From positions 1 through 48,489 of IMG/VR virus record IMGVR_UViG_3300008110_000102: a DNA stretch of 48,489 bases. One strand, written 5' to 3'. This document shows positions 14,368 to 23,308 of this stretch, piece after piece (position 1 is the stretch's first letter; the number at the start of each line of letters is the position of its first letter). The notes below the pieces were generated by a model. That model was not told the origin of the DNA. It did no database searches and saw nothing but the letters and a program-made list of their open reading frames with translations. Source of the DNA: a virus. The translations under genes were made by a program, and so were the position numbers.

Positions 14368-15129
14368 ATGAATTTCGACTTTGAAAAGAACATGACTGTA
14401 GATACTATCGATGTAGTACCAGACCAGTTCAAGCCACTCTATGTTGAGAAAGATGGCAAATACTCTATTGATAATTCTGACCCTAAGACTAAGTCAGTAG
14501 TTGAAGCTATCTTAGGTTTTAATAAAGCCTTAAGAGCATCTAGGGGTGAAGTTGATAGTCTTCGTAAAAAGACTGTAGACCTTTCTGCATTAAGAGAATT
14601 TGGTGATACGCCAGAAGCTATTAGAGCTGCATTTGATGCCAAGCTTACTGAACTAGCTAAAGACCCCAAGATTGATATTGAGAAAATTAAAGCCGATATC
14701 TCCAAAGGCTTCTTAGTTGAGAAAGATGCAGTAGTCAAAAAAGCTGAGGCTCTTCAAGGTCAGCTATACAATGTACTTGTAGAGAATACCGCATTGGCTG
14801 CTATCACTGAGTTAAAGGGTATCCCTGAACTCATCATGCCTTTTGTTAAAGGTCAAGTAAAAGCTACCACTGAAGATGGTAAGTTTAAGGTGGTTATTGT
14901 AGATGCTGATAATAACACACGGTATAGCACTACCACAGGTGAGCCAATGACTGTAAAAGAATTCATCTTAGAGATGAAAGGTACAGAAAGGTTTGGCCGT
15001 TTGTTTGAGAGTGAAACAAAGAGTGGTGCTGGTGTTAAGCCAACCAATGGGAGACCACCAGTAAACCAAGACAATCTTAGCCCAGTAAATAAGATTGCTA
15101 TGGGCCTAAAAAATGCTAGTAAAGAGTAA
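14368..15129 (+). CDS. Capsid scaffolding protein (putative)
   Basis: A 253-residue protein, rich in Lys, Glu, Asp and Ala, with long predicted helices in the centre (about 45-150), ending with a disordered Asn/Pro-rich stretch and a short C-terminal helix. It lies just before the major capsid gene, where scaffolds are normally encoded. The sequence pattern 'KALRASRGEVDSLRKKTVD' is typical of phage scaffolds. GGAG precedes the start. Assignment rests on position and composition. Confidence 0.65.
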   Translation: MNFDFEKNMTVDTIDVVPDQFKPLYVEKDGKYSIDNSDPKTKSVVEAILGFNKALRASRGEVDSLRKKTVDLSALREFGDTPEAIRAAFDAKLTELAKDPKIDIEKIKADISKGFLVEKDAVVKKAEALQGQLYNVLVENTALAAITELKGIPELIMPFVKGQVKATTEDGKFKVVIVDADNNTRYSTTTGEPMTVKEFILEMKGTERFGRLFESETKSGAGVKPTNGRPPVNQDNLSPVNKIAMGLKNASKE

Positions 15130-15159
15130 AATCCTATTGACGTAGTAGCTAAGCAGTGG

Positions 15160-15240
15160 TAAAGTGGCTGTGTAGTTAATCTACACACCACTCCACTTAA
15201 AGTGATTTTTTGATGGAGTAAGGCCATCCAGGTGACCTGG
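15160..15240 (+). terminator. Hairpins before the major capsid gene
   Basis: Two structures lie in the 145-base gap. AGTGGCTGTGTAG (about 15163-15175) pairs with CTACACACCACT (15181-15192) with one bulge, followed at 15195 by the palindrome CACTTAAAGTG and TTTTTT, which looks like a rho-independent (possibly partial) terminator. Then CCAGG-TGA-CCTGG at 15228-15240 is a second perfect hairpin. Similar structured leaders often set the high level of capsid mRNA. Confidence 0.5.
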
Positions 15241-15274
15241 CTCAATTCAACAATTATTTTAATGGAGAAGTATC

Positions 15275-16243
15275 ATGCCTACAGTTACTCTTGCAGAGTC
15301 GGCAAAACTTACCCAGAACATGCTAGTTCAGGGTGTTATCGAAAACGTCATCACCGTAAACCGGATGTATGAAGTTCTACCTTTTATGGGTATTGAAGGA
15401 AACGCACTCAGCTATAACCGTGAAAACGCACTTGGTGCTGTTGCTACTACGGGTGTTGGTGATGCTGATGGTACTATCGGTGCAACTGCTTCCGGCACAA
15501 ACGCTGCTGAGAGACAAGCTGCTAAAGATGCTGCTACCTTTACCAACATTACAGCTTCGCTTACAACCATTATTGGTGATGCTGAAGTTAACGGGTTGAT
15601 TGAAGCAACTCGTAGTAATAGTGGCAATGACCAAGCGGCAATTCAAATTGCCTCTAAAGCAAAGTCAGCTGGACGTAAATATCAACAGATGTTGATTACT
15701 GGTGATGGTACTAACTTTACCTTTGCTGGATTACTGTCCCTAGTTGTTGCTGGTCAACAAGTTGCTACTGGTACTAACGGTGGTGTTCTATCTTTTGCAT
15801 TCCTGGATGAATTGCTTGACCTGGTTACTGATAAGGATGGCCAAGTTGACTACATCACTATGCCTGCTCGTACTATCCGCTCATACAAAGCCTTGTTAAG
15901 AGGTCTTGGTGGTGCTGGTGTTAATGAAGTAGTTGCTCTACCTTCAGGTGCTGAAGTACCGGCTTATTCTGGTGTACCAATCTTCCGTAACGACTATATC
16001 CCAGTTAACCAAGTAAAAGGCTCTGGTTCAAACCAGACAACCATTATTGCTGGTACTGTTGATGATGGTTCTATGACTCATGGTATTGCTGGCCTTACAG
16101 CTTCTGCTGAGTCTGGTATCAAGGTTGTTGATGTTGGTGAGTCACAGACTAAAGATGAACACATCTGGCGTGTTAAATGGTACGCTGGATTAGCTCTTTT
16201 CTCTGAAAAGGGTATTTCCTTTGCAAATGGTATCACTAACTAG
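15275..16243 (+). CDS. Major capsid protein
   Basis: A 322-residue protein of the HK97-fold type judged by position, length and composition: Ala/Gly/Thr-rich, beginning with 'MPTVTLAESAKLTQN', a 'FMGIEGNALSYNRE' strand and ending with 'RVKWYAGLALFSEKGISFANG', which resembles the C-terminal region of coat proteins from related DUF4055-portal phages. It builds the icosahedral shell. TGGAG precedes its ATG, hairpins flank the gene and a strong terminator follows it, which fits a highly expressed gene. Confidence 0.88.
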   Translation: MPTVTLAESAKLTQNMLVQGVIENVITVNRMYEVLPFMGIEGNALSYNRENALGAVATTGVGDADGTIGATASGTNAAERQAAKDAATFTNITASLTTIIGDAEVNGLIEATRSNSGNDQAAIQIASKAKSAGRKYQQMLITGDGTNFTFAGLLSLVVAGQQVATGTNGGVLSFAFLDELLDLVTDKDGQVDYITMPARTIRSYKALLRGLGGAGVNEVVALPSGAEVPAYSGVPIFRNDYIPVNQVKGSGSNQTTIIAGTVDDGSMTHGIAGLTASAESGIKVVDVGESQTKDEHIWRVKWYAGLALFSEKGISFANGITN

Positions 16244-16249
16244 TATAAT

Positions 16250-16278
16250 GGGGGGTAATGATAAAAAGTTACCCCCAA
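16250..16278 (+). terminator. Terminator after the major capsid gene
   Basis: GGGGGTAA at 16251-16258 pairs perfectly with TTACCCCC at 16269-16276 across a ten-base A-rich loop. The sequence after the stem is A/T-rich but has no clear T-run, so it may attenuate transcription or protect the 3' end of capsid mRNA rather than fully terminate. Confidence 0.65.
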
Positions 16279-16294
16279 AATATATGAGGATAAA

Positions 16295-16744
16295 ATGGCT
16301 GAACCCATCACACTTACACTAATACTTGTTGGACCATACGCTGGTAAAAGTATTACTCTTAATAACCGTATCTTTAGAGGCGGTGAATGTGTCCTGTCTG
16401 GTCAACCAGAGCAGATTTGGGGTGCAGTTAATTACCTAAGAAATTATTACAATGCCCATATTAAGGGTAGTAAAGAGCATGCTGAAGCTGAAGAAGCTTA
16501 TAAACTAGCTTTAGCTGAAGGCCAAGCTGGTACAGCTGATGTAGAAAATGAAGCTGAAGACGAAGATACCAGCAATCAAATAACAAAGCTTAAAGAACTA
16601 CTTGGCCAACTTGACCATTCTGTAGATGAGCAATGGACTAAGGGTGGAAGACCTTCATTGGCATTTCTTGAAGAAACCCTTAAGTTTAAAGTATCTAAAG
16701 ATATGATTGAAAGTGTAGCACCAGGTATAAAAAGGTCTATCTAG
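16295..16744 (+). CDS. Putative head-associated protein
   Basis: A 149-residue protein. The N-terminal 50 residues form a small beta domain ('LTLILVGPYAGKSITLNN', 'IFRGGECVLSG'), then an acidic Ala/Glu-rich helix, then 'VDEQWTKGGRPSLAFLEETL', a short C-terminal helix-loop motif (W-T-x-x-G-x-P) I recognise from several phage head or neck proteins. GAGG precedes the start. It lies directly after the capsid gene, so a decoration or connector role is plausible. Confidence 0.5.
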   Translation: MAEPITLTLILVGPYAGKSITLNNRIFRGGECVLSGQPEQIWGAVNYLRNYYNAHIKGSKEHAEAEEAYKLALAEGQAGTADVENEAEDEDTSNQITKLKELLGQLDHSVDEQWTKGGRPSLAFLEETLKFKVSKDMIESVAPGIKRSI

Positions 16745-16783
16745 TTAGGCTAGGTAGTACTATTCAAAGAATAGGACTGAGCC

Positions 16784-19009
16784 ATGAGAGTACCAAGCCC
16801 TATCGGCAAATTACAGGATGTAGCACCCCAAGTTATTAGTAGAACTGGTATTATTAATAATAATAACCGTGGTACAATCTCAGGTTCTTCAGATAACATA
16901 GCACCCTTTTTACCTAATGGTACTATAACTAAAACTTCACTTGGGTCAGTTTGGTTTGACGGTGTTGATGACTCTTATAGCTATGCCGATAGTGCTAGCT
17001 TTGATTTCCCCGATGGTGATTGGTTTTTAGCTGCTTTAATACAAGTAGAAGTATCAGCTTTAACACAATACATAGCCTCTATAGGTACACAAGGTGGACC
17101 TAATAACGTACAACTCTACATGGTTAGTGGTGTAATAAACGTACAGGTACGAGGTCCCGCTAGTAACACTGGTGTTTATCTTGGTACTGCTACCCTTACT
17201 GCACCAGGCTGGTATGTAGTTGGATTACAGAGAAATGCTGGTACTATTGAGGTGTTTACAGCACCATTAAGTGGTACAATAACCAAGACTACAACTACCA
17301 GTACAGCATGGTCACCCTTTAGTGGTATAACGCCATCAGGGACTCATCAGTGTGGTATAAGAAGCTCATCACCTACTGGTACTCAGTTTAAAAGTAATAT
17401 AGCATACCTTGTGAAAGGTGCTGGTACACTTAGTGATGCAGACGTTAATAATTTAGCTTCATTAACTTTACCTACAGCATTAGGTAAATCTTTATCCTTC
17501 TACACTGAGTTCGATGAAGCATTACCCACTATACCTGACCTTACTGGTAATGGTAATACTGCTACAAGAGTTAGTAACCCAATGACACGAGGTGGACCTG
17601 ACCTAGCTGGTCAAGCTGTTCGCATTAATGGGGTATCCAATAGAGCTTGGGGTAGAGTATATCAAAGAGCTAGTGGAGGTAACAGCAGAGCTATAACCTT
17701 TACTGGTACCTATGCTGGCTCACCTACTAGCCTACAAGCAAGAATAATTGGCTTAAATGATGTAGAGGTTGTAACTTGGGCCAACTGCATAGCTACTGGT
17801 GTAGGTACCTGGTCTATCACTATTACAGTGCCTCAAGGCTTATCATATTATATACTTGAGGTAAGGCATACCAATGATATAACTCAATTCGCTAAAACAT
17901 TTTACCCTTTTGGTGTAGGTGAAGTGATATTAGGTATTGGCCAAAGTAACTTTAAGCTTTTAGCTACTGGTGCTGGTGATTCTGGTATTACTGCGGATGT
18001 TCACAAGGTATGTTATTATAATGGCGGTAGTGGTGGCCCCGCTTATAGGGATGATAGGATAACCAGCTTAGGGGCTGGTATAAAGAGTTTAGCAGTACTT
18101 GCTCAGGCTAACATCGGTGCAAACATACCAGTAATGATTGCTGATGCCTCAACTAGTGGTTCAGCCCTACTGGGTACACCTAACACCTGGTCAGATTTAG
18201 GTGGAACTGTATGGGCAACCTTAAACAGTACACTAGCTGCTGTAGGCGATGTTGGTGCTATAGTGTGGAACCAGGGTGAAGCTGATGCTAGTGCTAATGC
18301 CACAAAGACTAACTACTTTAATGGACTAGTTACTCTTGTAAGCAATGTAAGACTAGCAATAGGTCGTAATGCTGCATCATGCCCATTCTTTTGTTGGAGC
18401 TTAGGTCATGCCGGTACCTTACAAGGTGGTAACTGGGGGGGTATAAGAGAAGCACACCTTGATGCTATTGCTAGTATACCAAACTCCAGATATACAGGAC
18501 CAGCTCACGACCTTGACCTTGCCGATGCACTACATTATCTTACATCTGAACGTGGCTATTATGACCTAGGTAGAAGGATAGCTCATGCTATCTCTAACTA
18601 CTATAACCCTGTGGGTATACCAACTAATATGGATGGACCATTCATCACAGGTGCTACAAGGTCAGGTAGTACTATTACCATAACCTTTAACCTTAATAGC
18701 AATGCCTCAATTTCTATACCATCAGCATCGCCAGCTAACATTGATGGCTTAGAAGTAAGAAGGTCTGGTACACTACAGACTATAAGTAGTTGGGTTATAT
18801 CTGGTAACCAGCTTACTCTTACTATGGCTGCAGCTGTAAATGCTGGGGACACTGTAGATTATGCTGCTAGGGACCTTATTCGTACCAATACTGGTGCAGC
18901 TTATGCATTAACTGATAACGACAACATGATATATGGTAGTAATATAGTTACCGGAAGCCCAAGAGGTGTACCGGTAAGACCAATGCCAACAGCGATAGTA
19001 CTAGTGTAA
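16784..19009 (+). CDS. Lectin-like plus SGNH esterase protein
   Basis: A 741-residue protein. Residues about 30-230 look like a laminin-G/concanavalin-like lectin domain ('VWFDGVDDSYSYADSASFDF', then 'GTIEVF'). Residues about 375-600 are an SGNH/sialate O-acetylesterase-type domain: 'GIGQSN' with the predicted nucleophile Ser388, 'VWNQGEAD' near 492-499, and Asp581-x-x-His584 in 'LADALHY'. The C-terminal 130 residues are beta-rich, Ig- or fibronectin-like. Such enzymes remove acetyl groups from surface polysaccharides. It is encoded between the capsid and connector genes, not with tail fibres, so it may be displayed on the head, though delivery to the tail cannot be excluded. Confidence 0.75.
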   Translation: MRVPSPIGKLQDVAPQVISRTGIINNNNRGTISGSSDNIAPFLPNGTITKTSLGSVWFDGVDDSYSYADSASFDFPDGDWFLAALIQVEVSALTQYIASIGTQGGPNNVQLYMVSGVINVQVRGPASNTGVYLGTATLTAPGWYVVGLQRNAGTIEVFTAPLSGTITKTTTTSTAWSPFSGITPSGTHQCGIRSSSPTGTQFKSNIAYLVKGAGTLSDADVNNLASLTLPTALGKSLSFYTEFDEALPTIPDLTGNGNTATRVSNPMTRGGPDLAGQAVRINGVSNRAWGRVYQRASGGNSRAITFTGTYAGSPTSLQARIIGLNDVEVVTWANCIATGVGTWSITITVPQGLSYYILEVRHTNDITQFAKTFYPFGVGEVILGIGQSNFKLLATGAGDSGITADVHKVCYYNGGSGGPAYRDDRITSLGAGIKSLAVLAQANIGANIPVMIADASTSGSALLGTPNTWSDLGGTVWATLNSTLAAVGDVGAIVWNQGEADASANATKTNYFNGLVTLVSNVRLAIGRNAASCPFFCWSLGHAGTLQGGNWGGIREAHLDAIASIPNSRYTGPAHDLDLADALHYLTSERGYYDLGRRIAHAISNYYNPVGIPTNMDGPFITGATRSGSTITITFNLNSNASISIPSASPANIDGLEVRRSGTLQTISSWVISGNQLTLTMAAAVNAGDTVDYAARDLIRTNTGAAYALTDNDNMIYGSNIVTGSPRGVPVRPMPTAIVLV

Positions 19010-19012
19010 GAC

Positions 19013-19363
19013 ATGACCATAACCTACTATACTATAGAGGATGTTGAAGTCACTAAAGGTGATGACTGGGTGCCAGTTTATACCTACCTAGATGGAGATG
19101 GTATAGCTGTGGATATTACTGGCTATACCTTTAGGCTTTCTATTAAAGAGTCAAAAAATAGTTCAACACCCATCATTGGTCCAATCACTGGTACTATAGT
19201 GAATGCTGCTCAGGGTAAATTCTCCTTTGCTGTAACTTCAACTCAGACTAATACTCTATTAGAAAGAGTATACGTTTATGATATACAGGTTATAGACAAC
19301 AATGGCGTTATCACTACTCGTAGAAAAGGCTCGCTAACTATAGGCTATCAGGTAACACCCTAA
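19013..19363 (+). CDS. BppU-N-like beta-sandwich protein
   Basis: A 116-residue protein with the pattern of the BppU N-terminal / phage Ig-like domain: an opening 'GDDWVPVYTYLDGDGIAVDI' stretch, 'TGYTFRLSIKESK', 'AQGKFSFAVTSTQT' and a closing 'YDIQVID' strand. In other phages this domain attaches receptor-binding proteins to the virion. It follows the esterase gene by three bases and overlaps the next gene, so it may anchor the esterase. Confidence 0.65.
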   Translation: MTITYYTIEDVEVTKGDDWVPVYTYLDGDGIAVDITGYTFRLSIKESKNSSTPIIGPITGTIVNAAQGKFSFAVTSTQTNTLLERVYVYDIQVIDNNGVITTRRKGSLTIGYQVTP

Positions 19364-19545
19364 TGAACATATCAACTGAACAAGATAAGAGGTATCTTAA
19401 AGATGGAAATCAGTTGACAATCTCAACGGTAGTTGATAACTATAGGATACAAAGGTTATCAATTCTCGGTATAAAGGCTATCCTTTTAATTGGTACTTGG
19501 GACTTTTCAGATGAAGATAACAGTGCTTTAATTCTAACTATCTAA
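19363..19545 (+). CDS. Small hypothetical protein
   Basis: A 60-residue protein, starting at the stop of the preceding gene (TAATG arrangement). No family recognised; mixed polar and beta-type sequence. Its place between a virion domain gene and the connector gene suggests a small structural or chaperone protein. Confidence 0.45.
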   Translation: MNISTEQDKRYLKDGNQLTISTVVDNYRIQRLSILGIKAILLIGTWDFSDEDNSALILTI

Positions 19546-19557
19546 TAAGAGGGTTAT

Positions 19558-20184
19558 ATGCCATTTATAGTTGAGATTGGCCAACAAAGCCCAGACTCAA
19601 ATGCCTATGTCTCAACTACCTTTGTTGATGACTATCAGTTAGCTAGAGGTAGAACTGATTGGTCAAATGAGCCAACCTCATTAAAAGAAGCCGCAATTAT
19701 CAGAGCTACTGATTATATAGAACAACGATTTGGTAAAAGATTTAGAGGCTATAAAAGGTCAAAGATACAAGGCTTAGAATGGCCAAGGAACAATGCCTCT
19801 GACAATGATAGCTGGTTCTTTATGGGTGAGCATGATATACCACCACAACTTAAAAAGGCCTGTGCTGAGTATGCGCTTATAGCATTGAGAGTTGGTGAGC
19901 TATTACCTAATCCGCCATCTCCAGTAAACCAACAAAGCTTAACTGCCAACTCATCTCAAACTATCCTACCAACAGGTGTAGTAATTAATAAAAGAGAAAA
20001 GGTTGGCCCTATTGAAGAAGAGACTAAGTATCAAAGCTCAGTCGAGTCTCAAAAAATAGGTGGAGTATTACCATCTAAGTCTAGCTTAGTTAGCAGTTTC
20101 TTTATACCTGAATACCCCCTTGCTGACCTGTGGATGGAAGAATTACTGACTAATCCTTATAGCCGGTCATTTGAGAGGGCTTAA
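19558..20184 (+). CDS. Head-tail connector, DnaT-like adaptor
   Basis: A 208-residue protein of the phage family labelled 'putative DnaT-like ssDNA-binding protein', which by position and fold acts as a head-tail adaptor. Typical features are 'NAYVSTTFVDDYQLARGRTD' at the N-terminus, 'ATDYIEQRFGKRFRGYK', and 'GLEWPRNNA'. GAGGG precedes the start. It probably binds the portal ring from below. The name DnaT-like is historical and a replication role is not supported here. Confidence 0.75.
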   Translation: MPFIVEIGQQSPDSNAYVSTTFVDDYQLARGRTDWSNEPTSLKEAAIIRATDYIEQRFGKRFRGYKRSKIQGLEWPRNNASDNDSWFFMGEHDIPPQLKKACAEYALIALRVGELLPNPPSPVNQQSLTANSSQTILPTGVVINKREKVGPIEEETKYQSSVESQKIGGVLPSKSSLVSSFFIPEYPLADLWMEELLTNPYSRSFERA

Positions 20185-20603
20185 TGGTTGATTACGTTCG
20201 TTTTAAATCACTTGCTAAAAGGCTTATAGAAACTAATGGTAGGTCTATAACGCTTCTTAGGTCGGGTAATACGCCAGTTGATAGTAATAAGCCATGGAGA
20301 GGCTCAACCAATCAAGCGAGTAACTCAACTAGCTTTACTATTACAACTATAGGTCTTTTTGTTCACCCATTCTTGGATAGTGACCTATTATCACTTGTAT
20401 CCTCAATAGAGTCACCCTATAACACTACTCGGGACTCTGAGAATGTTCTTATACATGCAGATCTACTTGACGGAGTAGCTGAAGCTGAGATAGAATCTTT
20501 TGACCTTTTAAAAGATGGTAATACCTTATATAAGATTAATAGGGTAAAGTTATTATCTCCTGGTAGTGTTAGAATAGCTTATGCTTTAGAGGTATCACAA
20601 TGA
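20184..20603 (+). CDS. Head closure / stopper protein (putative)
   Basis: A 139-residue protein in the position of the head-tail stopper, overlapping the adaptor gene and the tail terminator gene. The N-terminal helix ('YVRFKSLAKRLIETNGRSIT') and beta-rich remainder fit the small neck proteins of siphoviruses. No catalytic motif. Confidence 0.6.
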   Translation: MVDYVRFKSLAKRLIETNGRSITLLRSGNTPVDSNKPWRGSTNQASNSTSFTITTIGLFVHPFLDSDLLSLVSSIESPYNTTRDSENVLIHADLLDGVAEAEIESFDLLKDGNTLYKINRVKLLSPGSVRIAYALEVSQ

Positions 20604-21037
20604 CGTCGATAGCTACAGCAAGAGATGACATACTAAGTCTATTTTATAGTGCATGGAATGCTGGCCCACCATCACAAGGCATAGCTGTAGTCTATGATGA
20701 TACAATGGGCTCAACACCAAAAGATGGTCAACCAGCTTTACCATGGGCTAGGGCTGTAGTGAAACATTTGAATGGTGGTCAAGCTAGCCTCGCTAATTTT
20801 AATGGTACTAGCAGATACAGAAGAGCTGGTATTTTTACAGTTCAAGTTTTTACACCCTATGGGGGTGGTTTAAGTTTGTCAGATACCCTGGTTAGTGTTA
20901 TTGTAAATGCGTTCGAAGGGAAAGCTTCTACTAATGGTGTTTGGTTTAGGCAAGTAAGAATTAATGAAGTAGGCCAAGATGGTCTTTGGTATCAAACCAA
21001 CGTCTTGATTAACTTTGAATACGACGAAGTCAAATAG
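20600..21037 (+). CDS. Tail terminator protein (DUF4128-like)
   Basis: A 145-residue protein. It fits the DUF4128/tail terminator pattern: N-terminal helix 'TARDDILSLFYSAW', strand 'ALPWARAVVKHL', 'YRRAGIFTVQVFTPYG' and a final 'WYQTNVLINFEYDE' strand. A hexamer would cap the tail tube and join it to the head. Overlaps the gene before by four bases; the tail tube gene follows. Confidence 0.75.
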   Translation: MTSIATARDDILSLFYSAWNAGPPSQGIAVVYDDTMGSTPKDGQPALPWARAVVKHLNGGQASLANFNGTSRYRRAGIFTVQVFTPYGGGLSLSDTLVSVIVNAFEGKASTNGVWFRQVRINEVGQDGLWYQTNVLINFEYDEVK

Positions 21038-21046
21038 GAGAGTATC

Positions 21047-22576
21047 ATGGTTCAGGTAAGTAAAATTGATAGCAACATTACAGGCTTAAGATATGCTGAA
21101 GAGCTTAGCTTAAAAGTTTTACCTGGGTCACCAGTTTGGATACCTTTGGAGCCAAACAGCTATAGTGATTTCGGTGGAAGCTTAAAGACTGTAGCAAGAA
21201 ACCCCATTAACCCTTCTAGGCAAAAGAAAAAAGGTGTTATAACTGACCTTGATGCTTCTGGTGGCTTTAATACCGACCTTACTCAAACTAACATCCAAGA
21301 CCTCTTTCAAGGCTTCCTGTTCGCTAATATGAGACGTAAGGATGAGCTAGCTGTAGCAACTGTAGATGGTGTTGGTGAAGCTTTCCAACCAGCCTCAGGT
21401 GGTACTGGCTATCGTGCTAACGACCTGCTGTTTGCTAAAGGTTTTGGAGCTACGGCTAACAATGGATTACATCTTGTAAGTGGTACACCTACTGGTACAA
21501 ACGTTGGGGTTACTACTAACCTTACAGCTGCTACAGGTCAAACCGGTACTATTAGTAGGGTTGGTTTTCAGTTTGCTTCAGGTGATGTAACAATAACTAA
21601 TAGCGGCAGTGCTTACCCCACTCTTGGTAGTACAACTAAAGACTTGACCCAGTTAGGTCTTATCCCAGGTGAATGGGTATTTATTGGAGGTGACCTTACA
21701 GCTCAGCAATTTGCTACAGCTGCTAACAATGGGTTTGCCAGAGTTAGGTCTGTTGCTACTAACTTGATAACCTTTGATAAGACTCAGAATACCATAGTAA
21801 CTGATGCTGGTACTGGTAAAACCATTCGCATCTTTTTTGGGAGAGTACTTAAGAATGAGTCTACAAGTTCACTTATTGTAAGACGAAGCTATCAACTTGA
21901 AAGAACCCTTGGTGCACCAGATGATGCACTTCCAGCTCAGATACAATCAGAATATCTTGTTGGTGCTATCCCCAATGAGCTTACGTTGAATGTACCAACA
22001 GCTGATAAAGTTACGGCTGACCTATCCTTTGTAGCATTAGACAATGAACAAAGAACTGGTGCAACTGGTGTTAAATCTGGTACAAGACCATCACTTGTTG
22101 AAGCTGATGCACTTAATACCTCATCAGATGTAAGCCGTATATCCATGTCTGTAGTGTCACCCATCAACAGTAATCCTAGCAACCTGTTTGCTTATCTAAC
22201 TGAGGCTACTATCAACATTAACAATAACGTATCACCAAACAAAGCCGTTGGTGTACTGGGTTCTTTCGATGCAAGTACTGGTACTTTTGATGTTAGTGGC
22301 AGTGTTACTGCCTACTTTAGCAATATCAGTGCCATACAAGCAGTACGGGATAACTCCGATATTACTATTGACATTCAACTAGTAAAAGCTAATACTGGAA
22401 TAACTATCGACCTTCCCTTACTTTCACTTGGTGATGGAAGAGCAAATATAGAGCAAGATCAACCAATCACGATACCACTAACCATGGATGCTGCTACTGG
22501 TGCTAAACTTAACAGTGCACTAGACCACACTATGCTTATGGTATTCTATGATTACTTACCATCATTAGCAGGATAA
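21047..22576 (+). CDS. Major tail (tube) protein
   Basis: A 509-residue protein, beta-rich and highly polar. It opens with '[20 protein letters not shown]' and contains '[13 protein letters not shown]' and '[15 protein letters not shown]', which are the hallmarks of the large tail tube proteins of this phage group. A Gly/Thr-rich insert around 120-180 is probably an exposed Ig-like domain. GGAG precedes the start. Its length is greater than simple tube proteins (about 200-300 residues) because of such inserts. Confidence 0.8.
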   Translation: MVQVSKIDSNITGLRYAEELSLKVLPGSPVWIPLEPNSYSDFGGSLKTVARNPINPSRQKKKGVITDLDASGGFNTDLTQTNIQDLFQGFLFANMRRKDELAVATVDGVGEAFQPASGGTGYRANDLLFAKGFGATANNGLHLVSGTPTGTNVGVTTNLTAATGQTGTISRVGFQFASGDVTITNSGSAYPTLGSTTKDLTQLGLIPGEWVFIGGDLTAQQFATAANNGFARVRSVATNLITFDKTQNTIVTDAGTGKTIRIFFGRVLKNESTSSLIVRRSYQLERTLGAPDDALPAQIQSEYLVGAIPNELTLNVPTADKVTADLSFVALDNEQRTGATGVKSGTRPSLVEADALNTSSDVSRISMSVVSPINSNPSNLFAYLTEATININNNVSPNKAVGVLGSFDASTGTFDVSGSVTAYFSNISAIQAVRDNSDITIDIQLVKANTGITIDLPLLSLGDGRANIEQDQPITIPLTMDAATGAKLNSALDHTMLMVFYDYLPSLAG

Positions 22577-22577
22577 T

Positions 22578-22979
22578 ATGAGCGTTTACTCAGCATTTAA
22601 AACCGACAAGACCCTTGAAGAAGCTGGCATCTGGCTTAACTATGGTGATTTTAAAATCAAAATAGCTAGAGCTGGAGGTGGCAATAAACGTTTTGAGAAC
22701 TCATGCAAGAATAGGCTTAAGGGTTATGAAAGAGCACTACAGATTGGTGCACTAAGTAATGATAAGGCTAATGAGCTAATGCAAGAGATTTATGCTGAGT
22801 CTGTAATACTTGATTGGGAAGGTGTTGAAGATGAACAAGGTAATCAACTTGAGTTTAATAAAGCTAACGTTGTTAAAGTTCTTAAAGACCTTCCTGAACT
22901 GTTTAAGGACATTGAAGAGAATTCCAAAAAGATTGCTCTCTTCCGTCAAGACGTTCTGGAGAAAGACTCAAAAAACTAA
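22578..22979 (+). CDS. Tail assembly chaperone, short product (G-like)
   Basis: A 133-residue protein in the position of lambda gpG. N-terminal 'LEEAGIWLNYGDFKIKIARA' and 'ILDWEGVEDEQGNQLEFN' match tail chaperones that hold the tape measure protein ready for tube assembly. The gene ends just after the heptamer A AAA AAC (22970-22976), and an overlapping -1 frame continues to 23308 without a start codon of its own, so this is the unshifted product of a programmed frameshift pair. Confidence 0.85.
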   Translation: MSVYSAFKTDKTLEEAGIWLNYGDFKIKIARAGGGNKRFENSCKNRLKGYERALQIGALSNDKANELMQEIYAESVILDWEGVEDEQGNQLEFNKANVVKVLKDLPELFKDIEENSKKIALFRQDVLEKDSKN

Positions 22980-23308
22980 TTAGCTTCCTGCTTTATAGCC
23001 TTGAGCAGGGTGCTGTTGAGTCAAAGATTATTAAGGCTGCCTTAAGTTGTGGTCATCCCATACCTAAAAAAATACAGGATGCCCCAACTATTGATGAAGG
23101 CTTATTCTTTTATTATTTAGCTTTTAGTGACCTACATACCTGTAGAGCTTTTAATGGGTTTGATGAAGGTCCAATACCATGGGTTCATGTTAGCCAATAT
23201 GCCGATAGGCATAACTTTTCTGATGACGAGTTTCAGGAATTATGGTATTTTATAAAGGAGATGGATAGAGCCTATCTAAACTTTATTAGGTCTAAGAAAG
23301 CTAAGTAG
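22578..23308 (+). CDS. Tail assembly chaperone, -1 frameshift product (GT-like)
   Basis: If ribosomes slip -1 on A AAA AAC at 22970-22976, reading continues as Leu-Ile-Ser-Phe from 22976 for 110 more codons to the TAG at 23306-23308, giving about 243 residues. The extension has no ATG near its beginning, is fully open, and reads as a folded helical domain ('SLEQGAVESKIIKAAL', 'EGLFFYYLAFSDLH', 'DDEFQELWYFIKEMDRAYL'), as the T part of lambda gpGT. The slippery heptamer fits X XXY YYZ, and the zero-frame stop follows immediately. The next gene begins directly after the stop. Confidence 0.85.
22970..22976 (+). other. Slippery heptamer A AAA AAC for -1 frameshift
   Basis: The zero-frame codons are TCA AAA AAC TAA. 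The heptamer obeys the X XXY YYZ rule for simultaneous slippage of P- and A-site tRNAs, and the stop codon right behind it would help pausing. It joins the two tail chaperone frames. Confidence 0.85.
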
